Shown one piece after another: positions 38,201 through 46,510 of a stretch of DNA of 64,000 nucleotides. Position 1 is the stretch's first letter. Each line of letters opens with the position of its first letter. The notes under the pieces are model-generated. The model saw nothing but the letters and a program-made list of their open reading frames with translations, was not told where the DNA came from and searched no databases. The stretch is from Saprospiraceae bacterium (lineage in GTDB: Bacteria; Bacteroidota; Bacteroidia; Chitinophagales; Saprospiraceae). The DNA is taken from assembly GCA_029262995.1 (NCBI GenBank), contig JAJCYH010000008.1, positions 1 through 64,000 on the forward strand. The letters are read 5' to 3'. The position numbers and the translations under genes are program-made.

Positions 38201-38534
38201 CAGTGTCTGATTTAAAAGCAAAATCAGTTATATCCTTAAAGCGGAAATTACCTTTATTGATAAAGAGTTTATCTTTTACATGGTTACCTACAAGGTAGAT
38301 ATCCATAAGCCCATCATTATTAATATCTCCTATCCCGACTCCCCCACCAGCATAAAGATAATTGTCTGAGTCTTCATCATTGACGAATTCTAGTTTGTCA
38401 GATAAAGTATTAACAAAGGATACTCCAGTATCTTTTGAATCTAGTTTTTGAAAAAGTACTTGAGTGAATACAGGCGCATCATTTATCATGATTAAAACAG
38501 AAATTAGGCTTGCCAGTAGAATGAAGTTTTTCAA
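35295..38534 (-). CDS. Exported FG-GAP/VCBS repeat protein with ASPIC/UnbV domain
   Basis: 1,079 residues. The signal peptide covers about 1-25 (ends PVFTQ). Multiple FG-GAP/VCBS repeats of the form DINNDGLMDIYLVGN, DQDLDGDLDAYV, DIDNNGTTDLYIAND and DLDNDGDLDLVINN bind calcium and build a beta-propeller. A central ASPIC/UnbV domain lies at about 505-578 (SRVTLYTTEGMQMKEV, GFQSSVDTRLHFGL, IEIRWPNQQ). More FG-GAP repeats follow, to the end. No sorting domain is visible at the C-terminus (ends EFWRYGKE). Many Bacteroidota carry such proteins near SusC/SusD genes, but none is here. The function is unknown, probably carbohydrate or adhesion related. Confidence 0.9.
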   Translation of the reverse strand: MKNFILLASLISVLIMINDAPVFTQVLFQKLDSKDTGVSFVNTLSDKLEFVNDEDSDNYLYAGGGVGIGDINNDGLMDIYLVGNHVKDKLFINKGNFRFKDITDFAFKSDTEAWHTGVSMVDINHDGFLDIYVSRRSLSTKGAPNLLYINQGNETFIESAADYGLDIASETFQTLFFDQDLDGDLDAYVLNSIIGEEKTLYGDRDSIFEKGLNQSDYFFENIIDIYYNKTKEKLINNEAYGLGISAGDIDNNGTTDLYIANDFNSRDYVYINNVDAFQEEVKLRTNHTSFYSMGSDIADINNDGLLDILVLDMGYNSHIKSKVNMQPMSPNKFWQLVDNGQHFQYMQNTLQLNNGNAYFSEIAQLAGVAKSDWSWAVLFADFNNDSWNDIVITNGIDRAIHNRDVSIKGLDKRSADYLSNFPKDSVMNMLFQNNKDLTFTEVSKKWGFEETVNSSGIAYADLDNDGDLDLVINNTNVESSIYENKNPGANNFLNIELKDFENNTSAIGSRVTLYTTEGMQMKEVYPVRGFQSSVDTRLHFGLANLLEVDKIEIRWPNQQITTLKNIKANQFIRINYNDIEHEDEIKKTPPNTLFSKVEIAIEFKHQESKYDDFKRELLLPHKYSSLGPCMSVADVNNDNLDDIFIGGSKGYVNSLFLQNNKGEFELFKCPDLASDSIYEDVGSLFFDFNSDGYPDLYIASGSNECEAGDSLLQDRLYVNDGNGQFIKTKNVLPKMLSSTKEIQSVDFDNDGDLDLFVGGRISPGLFPKAPESFLLRNEKTHFIDATDDLCPGLKYAGMITSAIFEDINNDQNIDLILLGEWMPFSVFLQADGIFIKQDTPIGSEGMWYSLTPCDIEGDGDIDFIGGNLGKNTKFKASLDKPFQIFADDFDDNGSLDIVLSNYQDTINYPIRGRDCSSEQMPFIKTKFESFVGFAQASMEDIFGDKLKANKPLQARTLLSSVFINDGKGNFNIAPLPNEVQFAPLLNMISDDFNSDSIPDFFGVGNMYQTEIETVRYDAGRGVCLTGVANGNFECLEPIKSGIALHSDTRDVKLIRILNKPHLVILANSKELEFWRYGKE

Positions 38535-38870
38535 TTGTGGTTCAATTATCTTAAGTATGAATATGAAAAATAATGTAAATGAAATTAATAAAACAAGCTA
38601 ATACTTACACGATTAAATTAGTTTAAAAATAACTTAGATGATGGCAGTTCCCACCAGCTTTTAGCATGTTAACACCAAATAATCCTAAAAATCATTTTTT
38701 TTTCTTCACTTTGATGCTAAGAGTTTATTAAAGTTTGCTCCACAAGGACCTAATTCTCTATTCATTTCAAAAGGAGTAATTTTTTGACTTGCTTGGGCTT
38801 ACTCATATTTTTTAAAATGAATAAAAGGACATATAATTTCTGAAATATTTTACCACATAATTCACTTCCG
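38535..38870. other. Divergent intergenic region
   Basis: 336 bases between the FG-GAP gene (minus) and the 2504-residue gene (plus). It should contain both promoters, but no TTTG-N19-TAnnTTTG match was found. No other feature was seen. Confidence 0.4.
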
Positions 38871-41800
38871 ATGAAAAAAATAATACTTCTCTCCATTCTA
38901 TTTCTAGGTATTTGCTTAGGAAATGTATCATCAATTCAGGGTCAGACAAATTTATTATACGTAACGCCTCAAGGAACAGGAACAGGTACAAGTAATAATC
39001 CTGCCAATATCTATTCAGCAATAGTTTTGGCGACGCCAGGAACTACGGTAAGGATAGGAAAAGGTATTTATACTCTTGATAACCCTATTGCGAATATTCC
39101 GAATGGTGTGACACTTGAAGGGGGATTTGATCAAAATTCCAATTGGGCAAAACTCAACACAGCCGATGAAACTATTCTATACCGATCTGAGTTAAATCCT
39201 GAAGATTCAGGTACCAACCCAAGATTGGTGGCACTTTATGTTAATGGCGCTTCTAATTTCAATGTTAAAGATATTACGATACAAACAGCAGATGCTCCAC
39301 AATTACCAGCTCCTAAGGGGGGGTCTACCTATGGAGTACATCTTACAGGTTGCTCCGATTATTATTTTACAAGAGTACATATAATACCAGGTAATGCTGA
39401 AAAAGGTGAAGATGGGATTGATGGCATAAATGGCCTACCAGGACAAAACGGATTTAATGGTACAGCAGGAGATAATGATGGCGGAAATTTTGGAAGAGGT
39501 GGCAATGGTGGAATGGGTGGAGGAACTAATGGGGGTGCTAGTGGAATTGGAGCGACTACTCTTGGTACATCAGGTACAGATGGAGCAATCGCATCCTCAA
39601 TATATGGTACCGGCGGTGGCGGTGGCGGTTCTGGAGGTAACTTAGCACCTAGTTTAGGAAGTGGCGGAAATGGTGGTTCTGGAGGTTCTGAATCAAACTT
39701 TGGAGCTGGTGGTATAAGTGAATCCTGTATAGGTAATAATGGGATGATTGGAATGAGTGGATCAAATGGACAAAATGGACAGAACGGATCAGATGGACCG
39801 TCATGGTCATATGGAACAGGGTTTTTTATAGCTGGAAATATTGCCTCTCTAGGTCAGGATGGTGTTGGTGGCACTGGCGGCGGCGGTGGTGGCGGTGGTA
39901 GTGGACAATATGATGAGGATACACCACTTTTTGGATGCGTTGTGGATGATGGCACTGGCGGCGGTGGCGGCGGTGGCGGTGGCGGTGGCCAGGCTGGTAC
40001 TGGTGGAACGCCAGGATATGGTGGTGGCGCTTCTTTTGGCGTATTTATAGTAAATAATGGAATGAATGGAAATTTTGATAATTGTCTGGTCGTATCAGGA
40101 GATTTAGGAGCAGGAGGCAAAGGTGGAAATGGCGGCACAGGCGGTGATGGCGGTATAAGAGGAGGAGTTAATAATTCTCAATGCGGAACGAATGAACCTG
40201 GTTGCGGTGCAAATGGTGGAAATGGCGGCAAAGGTGGAAATGGCGGCAAAGGTGGAAATGCTTCTGATGGCATATCAGAAAATCTATATCTAGATAGTGG
40301 CTCCCCATTATTGAATGAAGATACAGACTATGATCTTCTTTCGCCAACTCAAGGCACTGGTGCAGAAACACAAGCTACATTCTTCTATGTCACACCGGAG
40401 GGTACCGGATCTGGAGCGAAAAATGATCCTGCAGGCTTTTTGGATGCCTTATCGGTTGCTATTGCTGGAACCATAATAAAGATGGGACATGGTATTTACG
40501 TATTAGACAATCCGATTAACAACTTTCCTTCAGGAGTAACCCTAGAAGGCGGATACGATCAGACTGATGAGTGGAAGAAATCCAGTTTGACTGGAGCTAC
40601 AACGATATTTCGATCTGCAATGAATCCTGAAGATGAAGGCAGCAACCCAAGACTTGTTGCCATTTATGGGGATGGTGCCTCTAATTTTAGGTTTCAGGAT
40701 GTCACTATCGAAACAGCTGATGCGCCTGAATTACCTGCATCAAAAGGAGGATCTACCTATGGTGTTCATCTTACAGGTTGTTCTGATTATTATTTTACAA
40801 GGGTTCATGTGATTCCAGGTAAAGCAGAAAATGGTGAGGATGGGCTTGACGGTATTAATGGAGAGCAAGGACTAAATGGGTTTATTGGCACACCAGGTGA
40901 TATTGATGGCGGAATTTTTGGTCGAGGTGGCAACGGTGGAATGGGAGGAGGAACCAGTGGAGGAGCTGGCGGAATTGGAGCTACAATCGTTGGAAGAGCA
41001 GGGGCAAATGGCTCTCCTGCATCTTCAATATATGGTACCGGTGGTGGCGGTGGCGGTGCTGGAGGTAACCTAGCTCCTTCATTTGGAAGTGGAGGAAAAG
41101 GAGGAAACGGTGGTTTGGATTCTAATTTCGGAGCAGGGGGAATAGGAGAAACATGTATAGGAAATAATGGAACAAATGGTTCGGTTGGAACAAATGGCGC
41201 GTTTGGTCAGGATGGTTCAGTTGGACCACAATGGACATATGGATCTGGGTTTTTTATTCCTGGGAATATAGCCTTTCCAGGTCAGGATGGTATAGGTGGC
41301 AAAGGTGGCGGCGGCGGTGGCGGCGGTAGTGGACAATATGATGACGATGCACCATTATTTTCATGTATTGTTGATGATGGCACCGGTGGTGGTGGTGGCG
41401 GCGGTGGTGGCGGCGGTCAAGCAGGTACTGGCGGAAATCCAGGATTTGGTGGTGGTGCTTCATTTGGTATATTTTTAGTCAATAATGGCAGCAACGGAAC
41501 GATAAATCAAAGTTTGATTAATGCAGGAGACTATGGAACTGGAGGAATTGGAGGAATTGGTGGAACTGGAGGAGATGGTGGAATAAGAGGAAATGCTGGC
41601 GGAGGATGTGGAAGCCAAGAGACTGGCTGTGGTGCACCTGGAGGCAAAGGAGGCAGAGGTGGTGACGGAGGTAGAGGTGGCGACGGCGTTGATGGCGTAT
41701 CCATTGATGTTTTTCTTGATAGTGGGGATGCCTTAATTGGAGAAGAAATTAATTTCGATTTATTTGCTCAACCAGTCATTACTGCTGAGGACATCAATTG

Positions 41801-44800
41801 TACAAATACGCCAATAGTCTTTTTTGGAGGACCTCTTACATTACAGTGGGATTTGGGTGGAAATTCTTCACCTCAGAATGTTAATGGTGTATCTGCAGTA
41901 ACAGAGTACTCTAGCTCTGGAAGGAAAACAATTGGATTTGGAAGCGATACTTATGAAGACTTTGTTTATATGTTGGATGGTACTTCCAATGCAAATGCTG
42001 GAACGGATCAAATCGTTTGTGGTGGCTCAACCAATCTTAATGCTGTGAACCCAAGCTTCGGAAATGGGACATGGTCTATTGTTCTGGGAGATGGTAATGC
42101 CAGTTTTGGCGATATCAATACAGCCAATACCAACTTTAGTGGTTCCCAAGGTGTCAGATATCTTTTGAAATGGACGATTGCTAGTGGTGACGGTGAATGT
42201 GGAAGCAACGAAGATTTAGTAGAAATAGAATTTAAACAGCAATTCACATGGTATGAGGATGCTGACAAAGATGATTTTGGAAATAATAGTATCTCAATTA
42301 TTGATTGTAATCAACCGGAAGGTTATGTATTGGACAATACGGATTGTAATGATAATAACAGAAACAGCTTTCCAAACTTTACAGAAGTATGTGATGGCAT
42401 TGACAATGATTGTAATGGCTTAGTAGATGAAGGTTTTGATCAGGATGGTGATGGCGTTACAGTTTGCCAAGGCGATTGCGATGATAATGACCCTAATAAT
42501 TATCCAGGGAATGTAGAGGTATGTGATGGACAAGACAACAATTGCAGCTGCGATGGTGAAGCAGACGAAGATTTTGACTTAGATGGTGACGGTGTGACGA
42601 CATGCGCAGGAGACTGTGATGATAATGATGCAAACAATTATCCAGGTAATGTAGAAATTTGCGATGGAAAAGACAATAATTGTGATGGTGTTGTTGATGA
42701 AGGCTTTGATCTAGATGGTGATGGTGTAACTACATGTGAAGGCGATTGCTTTGATGATGATCCAAACAATTACCCAGGCAATGTGGAAATTTGCGATGGA
42801 CAAGATAATAATAGCAATGGCTTAATAGATGAGGGTTTCGATGTCGATGGTGATGGCGTGACTACATGTGCAGGCGATTGCGATGACAATGATTCCAATA
42901 ATTATCCAGGAAGCTTTGAAATCTGTGATGGTCAGGACAATAATTGTAATGGGCTTATAGATGAAGGCTATGATTTGGATGGTGACGGTGTGACGATTTG
43001 CCAAGGCGATTGCAATGATAGCGATGCAAACATCTACTCGGGCAATACAGAAATCTGCGATGGAAAAGACAATGATTGCAATGGCTTAATAGATGAAGGT
43101 TTTGATCTTGACGGTGATGGATTTTCCACTTGCGAAGGAGATTGCGATGACAATGATTCCAGTAATTATCCAGGGAGTTTTGAAATTTGTGATGGTCAGG
43201 ACAACAACTGTAATGGACTGGTAGATGAAGGCTTTGATTTGGATGGTGACGGTGTGACGGTTTGTCAAGGAGATTGCAATGACAACGATGCAAACATTTA
43301 CCCTGGCAATGCAGAAATCTGCGATGGAAAGGACAATGATTGCAATGGCATTATAGACGAAGGCTTTGATCTTGACGGTGATGGTGTAACTTCTTGTGGT
43401 GGAGATTGTGATGATAATGACGCTAACAATTACCCTGGATCTGCTGAACTTTGTGATGGGCAAGACAATAATTGCAATGGATTGATAGATGAAGGTTATA
43501 TCAATACAGATGGAGATTTCATGGCAGATTGCGTGGACCCGGATGATGATAATGATGGCATATCCGATCAGGATGAAATTTCATGTGGTAGTAACCCATT
43601 AAATGCAGCATCAACATGTGAAATCTGTGATGGTTACGATAACGATTTGAATGAAGGTGTTGATGAAGGCTTCTTGAATACTGATGGAGACGAACAAGCT
43701 AACTGTGTTGACCTTGACGATGACAATGATGGTGTTCCTGATACTGAAGACAACAAACCATATAATCGTTTTCAGTGCAGAGATTTGGATGGTGACGGTT
43801 GTGATGATTGTGCTAGTGGAAGGGATGATGTCAATAACGATGGACTCGATACTGACGGTGATGGCTTGTGTGACAACGGAGACCCAGATGATGATAATGA
43901 TGGTATCGAAGATGTTTTTGATATTGAACCTCTCAATCCAAGCATTTGCGGTGACGTTGATGGCGACGGTTGTGATGATTGCAGTGTATTGCTCGATGGT
44001 TATGGTCCTTTGTCAGATAGCGATCCTAATAATGATGGGTTTGATACAGACAGTGATGGATTATGTGACAATGGAGATCTAGATGACGACGATGACGGCG
44101 TTTCAGATCTTGATGAAATAGCATGTGGAAGTAATCCTTTGAACGATACTTCTATATGTGAAACATGTGATGGCATTGATAACAATCAGTTTGGAGGCAT
44201 TGACGAAGGATTTGTTAATACCGATGGTGACTCTATGGCAGATTGCGTAGACCCAGATGATGATAATGATGGTATCGAAGATGTTTTTGATATTGAGCCA
44301 CTAAACCCAACCATTTGTGGCGATGCTGATGGTGATGGTTGTGATGACTGCAGTACATGGGTAGATGGTTATGGGCCATTATCGGATAGTGATCCTTCAA
44401 ATGATGGTCTCGACACAGATTCTGATGGCTTGTGTAATGATGGAGATCCAGATGATGATAACGACGGAATCTCTGATCTTGACGAGATATCCTGTGGCAG
44501 TAATCCTCTGAATGCATCTTCAACATGTGAAGTGTGTGATGGCATAGACAATGACTTGAATGAAGGCATCGATGAAGGCTTTTTGGATACAGATGGTGAT
44601 GGTTTAGCAGATTGTGTAGACCCAGATGATGATAATGATGGTGTAATCGATACAGAAGACTCTCATCCTTTAGAAAATTGTTTGTGCAGAGATTTGGATG
44701 GCGATGGATGTGATGATTGTTCAAGTGGTACTGATAATGTAAATGCAGATGGTCCTGATTCTGATGGTGATGGCTTGTGTGATGAAGGAGACCTTGATGA

Positions 44801-46385
44801 TGATAATGATGGCATATCTGATCTTGATGAGGTTTCCTGTGGCAGTAATCCTTTGAACGCATCTTCAACATGTGAAGTGTGTGATGGCATAGACAATGAT
44901 TTGAATGAAGGCATAGATGAAGGCTTTTTGGATACTGATGGTGATGGTTTAGCAGATTGTGTAGACCCTGATGACGATAATGATGGGGCTTCAGATCTAG
45001 ATGAACTTAACTGCGGAAGCGACCCATTAAATGCATTGTCTACTTGCGAGATTTGTGATGGACTGGATAATGACCTCAATGGTACTGTTGATGATGGTTT
45101 TACGGATACAGATAGTGATGGTTTGGCGGATTGTATAGACCCTGATGACGATGGCGATAATGTATTGGATGCAGCAGATTCTGATCCTTTGGACAAATTT
45201 TTATGTAGAGACTTAGATGGCGATGGATGTGATGACTGTTCCAGTGGAACAGATAACCCTGACGCTGACGGTGTAGATACTGATGGTGATGGATTATGCG
45301 ATAGCGGAGATAATTGTCCAGCAGTATTTAATCCGGATCAGACTGATAATAACAATAATGGCATTGGAGATGTTTGCGATTTTGCTTCCAGTTGTGCTTA
45401 CACAGCTATTGGAAAAGAAGAAGTACACCTTGAAGAGACTGTAGTCATATCAGGAGGAATAGGAGTTTATAATGTTTCTAAAAAAGCAAAAATTCACAAA
45501 ATGTCATTGGTACAGGGTTCAGCTACATTTGTTAATGCTGGTGTACTTGATTTAGATGCGAACTCAGTTGTTGATAATCATCTTAATCCTTTTGTTCCAT
45601 TCACCTTGCCTGCATTTCAGTATTATGTAAATAATAATGCTAGTGATTATACGGTTGATGACAATGATACAGATGTTCTAATTAGCTCTGATTACAAAAA
45701 ATTGGATATTGGTAAAAATGCAACCGTAACTTTTTCAGGGAATTCTACTGTATATATCAAAGAACTGAAACTGGGTGAAGGAGCGCAATTGTATTTTAAC
45801 CAGTGTACCAATATCATTACTGAAAAGAAAATCGATGTGGATAAGAATGTATCAATAAACTCTGATGAGAGCTATGTGGCATCATTTTATACTGAGAAAC
45901 AAACGGATATAAAAGAAGGTGTCACAATTAATGCAAATGTTCATGCGCTTGAAGACATTAAAATATCAGGAAAGCTAGACTCTCCAGTTTATGCAAAAGG
46001 TCTTTTTCTTTCTGAGAAAAAATTCAATAGCGACAAATATGTAACACTTGAATATGCAGATAACTGTGGATCAACATGTTTGCCAATTGTATTGTTTAAT
46101 CCAGGAAATTTAAATACCAATAAATCAGCAAAAAGCGATTTGTTTGATTTTGAAATGTTTCCGAATCCAGTCATTGATGAATTAAATATTCAGCTATCTG
46201 GCATGGGTGTAACTAGCACAGAACTATCAATATCAAACAGCTTGAATCAAAAGGTGTATTCTTCTGTGTTGAAGAATCAAACGGTTAAGTTGAGTATAGC
46301 TGGGGAAAAATTTGTTTCAGGGATTTACATGGTAACAGTTAAACAGGATGGTATTGAAATAACCAAACAGCTTATTGTGGAATAA
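38871..46385 (+). CDS. 2504-residue surface protein: duplicated glycine-rich domain, MopE-like repeats, TSP3-like calcium repeats, T9SS type A tail
   Basis: The signal peptide covers about residues 1-25 (ends IQGQ). Two tandem copies of a domain of about 475 residues follow (about 27-500 and 505-972). Each has a beta-helix-like lead (LYVTPQGTGTG or FYVTPEGTGSG, then GIYTLDNPI) and a long Gly-rich section full of GGxGGx triplets and G8-G11 runs. At about 1171-1543 are eight MopE-like units of about 43 residues (DGxDNNCNGxxDEG, DxDGDGVTxCxGDCDDND, NYPGNxEIC). From about 1543 to 2170 are thrombospondin-3-type repeats (DTDGDGLADCVDPDDDNDG). A beta-rich segment precedes the sorting domain (from about 2425, MFPNPVIDELNIQLS, ending QLIVE). 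It is probably a Ca-binding, metal-binding or adhesive surface fibre. Confidence 0.9.
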   Translation: MKKIILLSILFLGICLGNVSSIQGQTNLLYVTPQGTGTGTSNNPANIYSAIVLATPGTTVRIGKGIYTLDNPIANIPNGVTLEGGFDQNSNWAKLNTADETILYRSELNPEDSGTNPRLVALYVNGASNFNVKDITIQTADAPQLPAPKGGSTYGVHLTGCSDYYFTRVHIIPGNAEKGEDGIDGINGLPGQNGFNGTAGDNDGGNFGRGGNGGMGGGTNGGASGIGATTLGTSGTDGAIASSIYGTGGGGGGSGGNLAPSLGSGGNGGSGGSESNFGAGGISESCIGNNGMIGMSGSNGQNGQNGSDGPSWSYGTGFFIAGNIASLGQDGVGGTGGGGGGGGSGQYDEDTPLFGCVVDDGTGGGGGGGGGGGQAGTGGTPGYGGGASFGVFIVNNGMNGNFDNCLVVSGDLGAGGKGGNGGTGGDGGIRGGVNNSQCGTNEPGCGANGGNGGKGGNGGKGGNASDGISENLYLDSGSPLLNEDTDYDLLSPTQGTGAETQATFFYVTPEGTGSGAKNDPAGFLDALSVAIAGTIIKMGHGIYVLDNPINNFPSGVTLEGGYDQTDEWKKSSLTGATTIFRSAMNPEDEGSNPRLVAIYGDGASNFRFQDVTIETADAPELPASKGGSTYGVHLTGCSDYYFTRVHVIPGKAENGEDGLDGINGEQGLNGFIGTPGDIDGGIFGRGGNGGMGGGTSGGAGGIGATIVGRAGANGSPASSIYGTGGGGGGAGGNLAPSFGSGGKGGNGGLDSNFGAGGIGETCIGNNGTNGSVGTNGAFGQDGSVGPQWTYGSGFFIPGNIAFPGQDGIGGKGGGGGGGGSGQYDDDAPLFSCIVDDGTGGGGGGGGGGGQAGTGGNPGFGGGASFGIFLVNNGSNGTINQSLINAGDYGTGGIGGIGGTGGDGGIRGNAGGGCGSQETGCGAPGGKGGRGGDGGRGGDGVDGVSIDVFLDSGDALIGEEINFDLFAQPVITAEDINCTNTPIVFFGGPLTLQWDLGGNSSPQNVNGVSAVTEYSSSGRKTIGFGSDTYEDFVYMLDGTSNANAGTDQIVCGGSTNLNAVNPSFGNGTWSIVLGDGNASFGDINTANTNFSGSQGVRYLLKWTIASGDGECGSNEDLVEIEFKQQFTWYEDADKDDFGNNSISIIDCNQPEGYVLDNTDCNDNNRNSFPNFTEVCDGIDNDCNGLVDEGFDQDGDGVTVCQGDCDDNDPNNYPGNVEVCDGQDNNCSCDGEADEDFDLDGDGVTTCAGDCDDNDANNYPGNVEICDGKDNNCDGVVDEGFDLDGDGVTTCEGDCFDDDPNNYPGNVEICDGQDNNSNGLIDEGFDVDGDGVTTCAGDCDDNDSNNYPGSFEICDGQDNNCNGLIDEGYDLDGDGVTICQGDCNDSDANIYSGNTEICDGKDNDCNGLIDEGFDLDGDGFSTCEGDCDDNDSSNYPGSFEICDGQDNNCNGLVDEGFDLDGDGVTVCQGDCNDNDANIYPGNAEICDGKDNDCNGIIDEGFDLDGDGVTSCGGDCDDNDANNYPGSAELCDGQDNNCNGLIDEGYINTDGDFMADCVDPDDDNDGISDQDEISCGSNPLNAASTCEICDGYDNDLNEGVDEGFLNTDGDEQANCVDLDDDNDGVPDTEDNKPYNRFQCRDLDGDGCDDCASGRDDVNNDGLDTDGDGLCDNGDPDDDNDGIEDVFDIEPLNPSICGDVDGDGCDDCSVLLDGYGPLSDSDPNNDGFDTDSDGLCDNGDLDDDDDGVSDLDEIACGSNPLNDTSICETCDGIDNNQFGGIDEGFVNTDGDSMADCVDPDDDNDGIEDVFDIEPLNPTICGDADGDGCDDCSTWVDGYGPLSDSDPSNDGLDTDSDGLCNDGDPDDDNDGISDLDEISCGSNPLNASSTCEVCDGIDNDLNEGIDEGFLDTDGDGLADCVDPDDDNDGVIDTEDSHPLENCLCRDLDGDGCDDCSSGTDNVNADGPDSDGDGLCDEGDLDDDNDGISDLDEVSCGSNPLNASSTCEVCDGIDNDLNEGIDEGFLDTDGDGLADCVDPDDDNDGASDLDELNCGSDPLNALSTCEICDGLDNDLNGTVDDGFTDTDSDGLADCIDPDDDGDNVLDAADSDPLDKFLCRDLDGDGCDDCSSGTDNPDADGVDTDGDGLCDSGDNCPAVFNPDQTDNNNNGIGDVCDFASSCAYTAIGKEEVHLEETVVISGGIGVYNVSKKAKIHKMSLVQGSATFVNAGVLDLDANSVVDNHLNPFVPFTLPAFQYYVNNNASDYTVDDNDTDVLISSDYKKLDIGKNATVTFSGNSTVYIKELKLGEGAQLYFNQCTNIITEKKIDVDKNVSINSDESYVASFYTEKQTDIKEGVTINANVHALEDIKISGKLDSPVYAKGLFLSEKKFNSDKYVTLEYADNCGSTCLPIVLFNPGNLNTNKSAKSDLFDFEMFPNPVIDELNIQLSGMGVTSTELSISNSLNQKVYSSVLKNQTVKLSIAGEKFVSGIYMVTVKQDGIEITKQLIVE
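38940..41760 (+). repeat. About 1.4-kb tandem duplication encoding the glycine-rich domain twice
   Basis: Copy 1 spans about 38950-40335 and copy 2 about 40382-41745. They share long near-identical stretches (for example the segment translating to GGSTYGVHLTGCSDYYFTRV in both) and the same order of Gly runs. Divergence is moderate, so this is a duplication older than simple slippage. Confidence 0.85.
42385..43500 (+). repeat. Eight tandem 129-bp units encoding MopE-like motifs
   Basis: Units of about 43 codons repeat the order DG(Q/K/I)DN(N/D)CNG, DEGFDLDGDGVT, C.GDC.D.D, NYPGN.E(I/V)C. One unit (near 42800-42830) reads DNNSNG, with Ser in place of the conserved Cys. The second unit has a diverged DNNCSCDGEAD. 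Confidence 0.85.
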
Positions 46386-46412
46386 AACAGCAATACGAAA
46401 AATTTCTAACTC

Positions 46413-46450
46413 GAAAATCCTGATCTGCAGATGTAGTTCAGGATTTTCTA
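46413..46450. terminator. Hairpin terminator between convergent genes
   Basis: An 11-bp perfect stem GAAAATCCTGA with TCAGGATTTTC lies 30 bases after the stop codon. The following TATTTC is only weakly T-rich, but the preceding A-rich strand favours use in both directions. Confidence 0.6.
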
Positions 46451-46510
46451 TTTCAATTAGTGATTCATTCATAAAACGATATTCGATGCGAATAAGGTTA
46501 TAAAAGATTA

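Noticed and set aside
39854-40138. Proline-rich antisense frame opposite the glycine-rich region
   Set aside because: Glycine codons read in reverse give proline; there is no signal for a separate gene.
42822-43463. Long antisense frames opposite the MopE-like repeats
   Set aside because: They mirror the repetitive coding strand, have biased low-complexity composition (His/Ile/Thr-rich) and no start signals; they are shadows of the real gene.
42385-43500. Regularly spaced repeats resembling a CRISPR array
   Set aside because: The period is 129 bp, in frame, encodes MopE-like protein units, and there are no unique spacers or cas genes.
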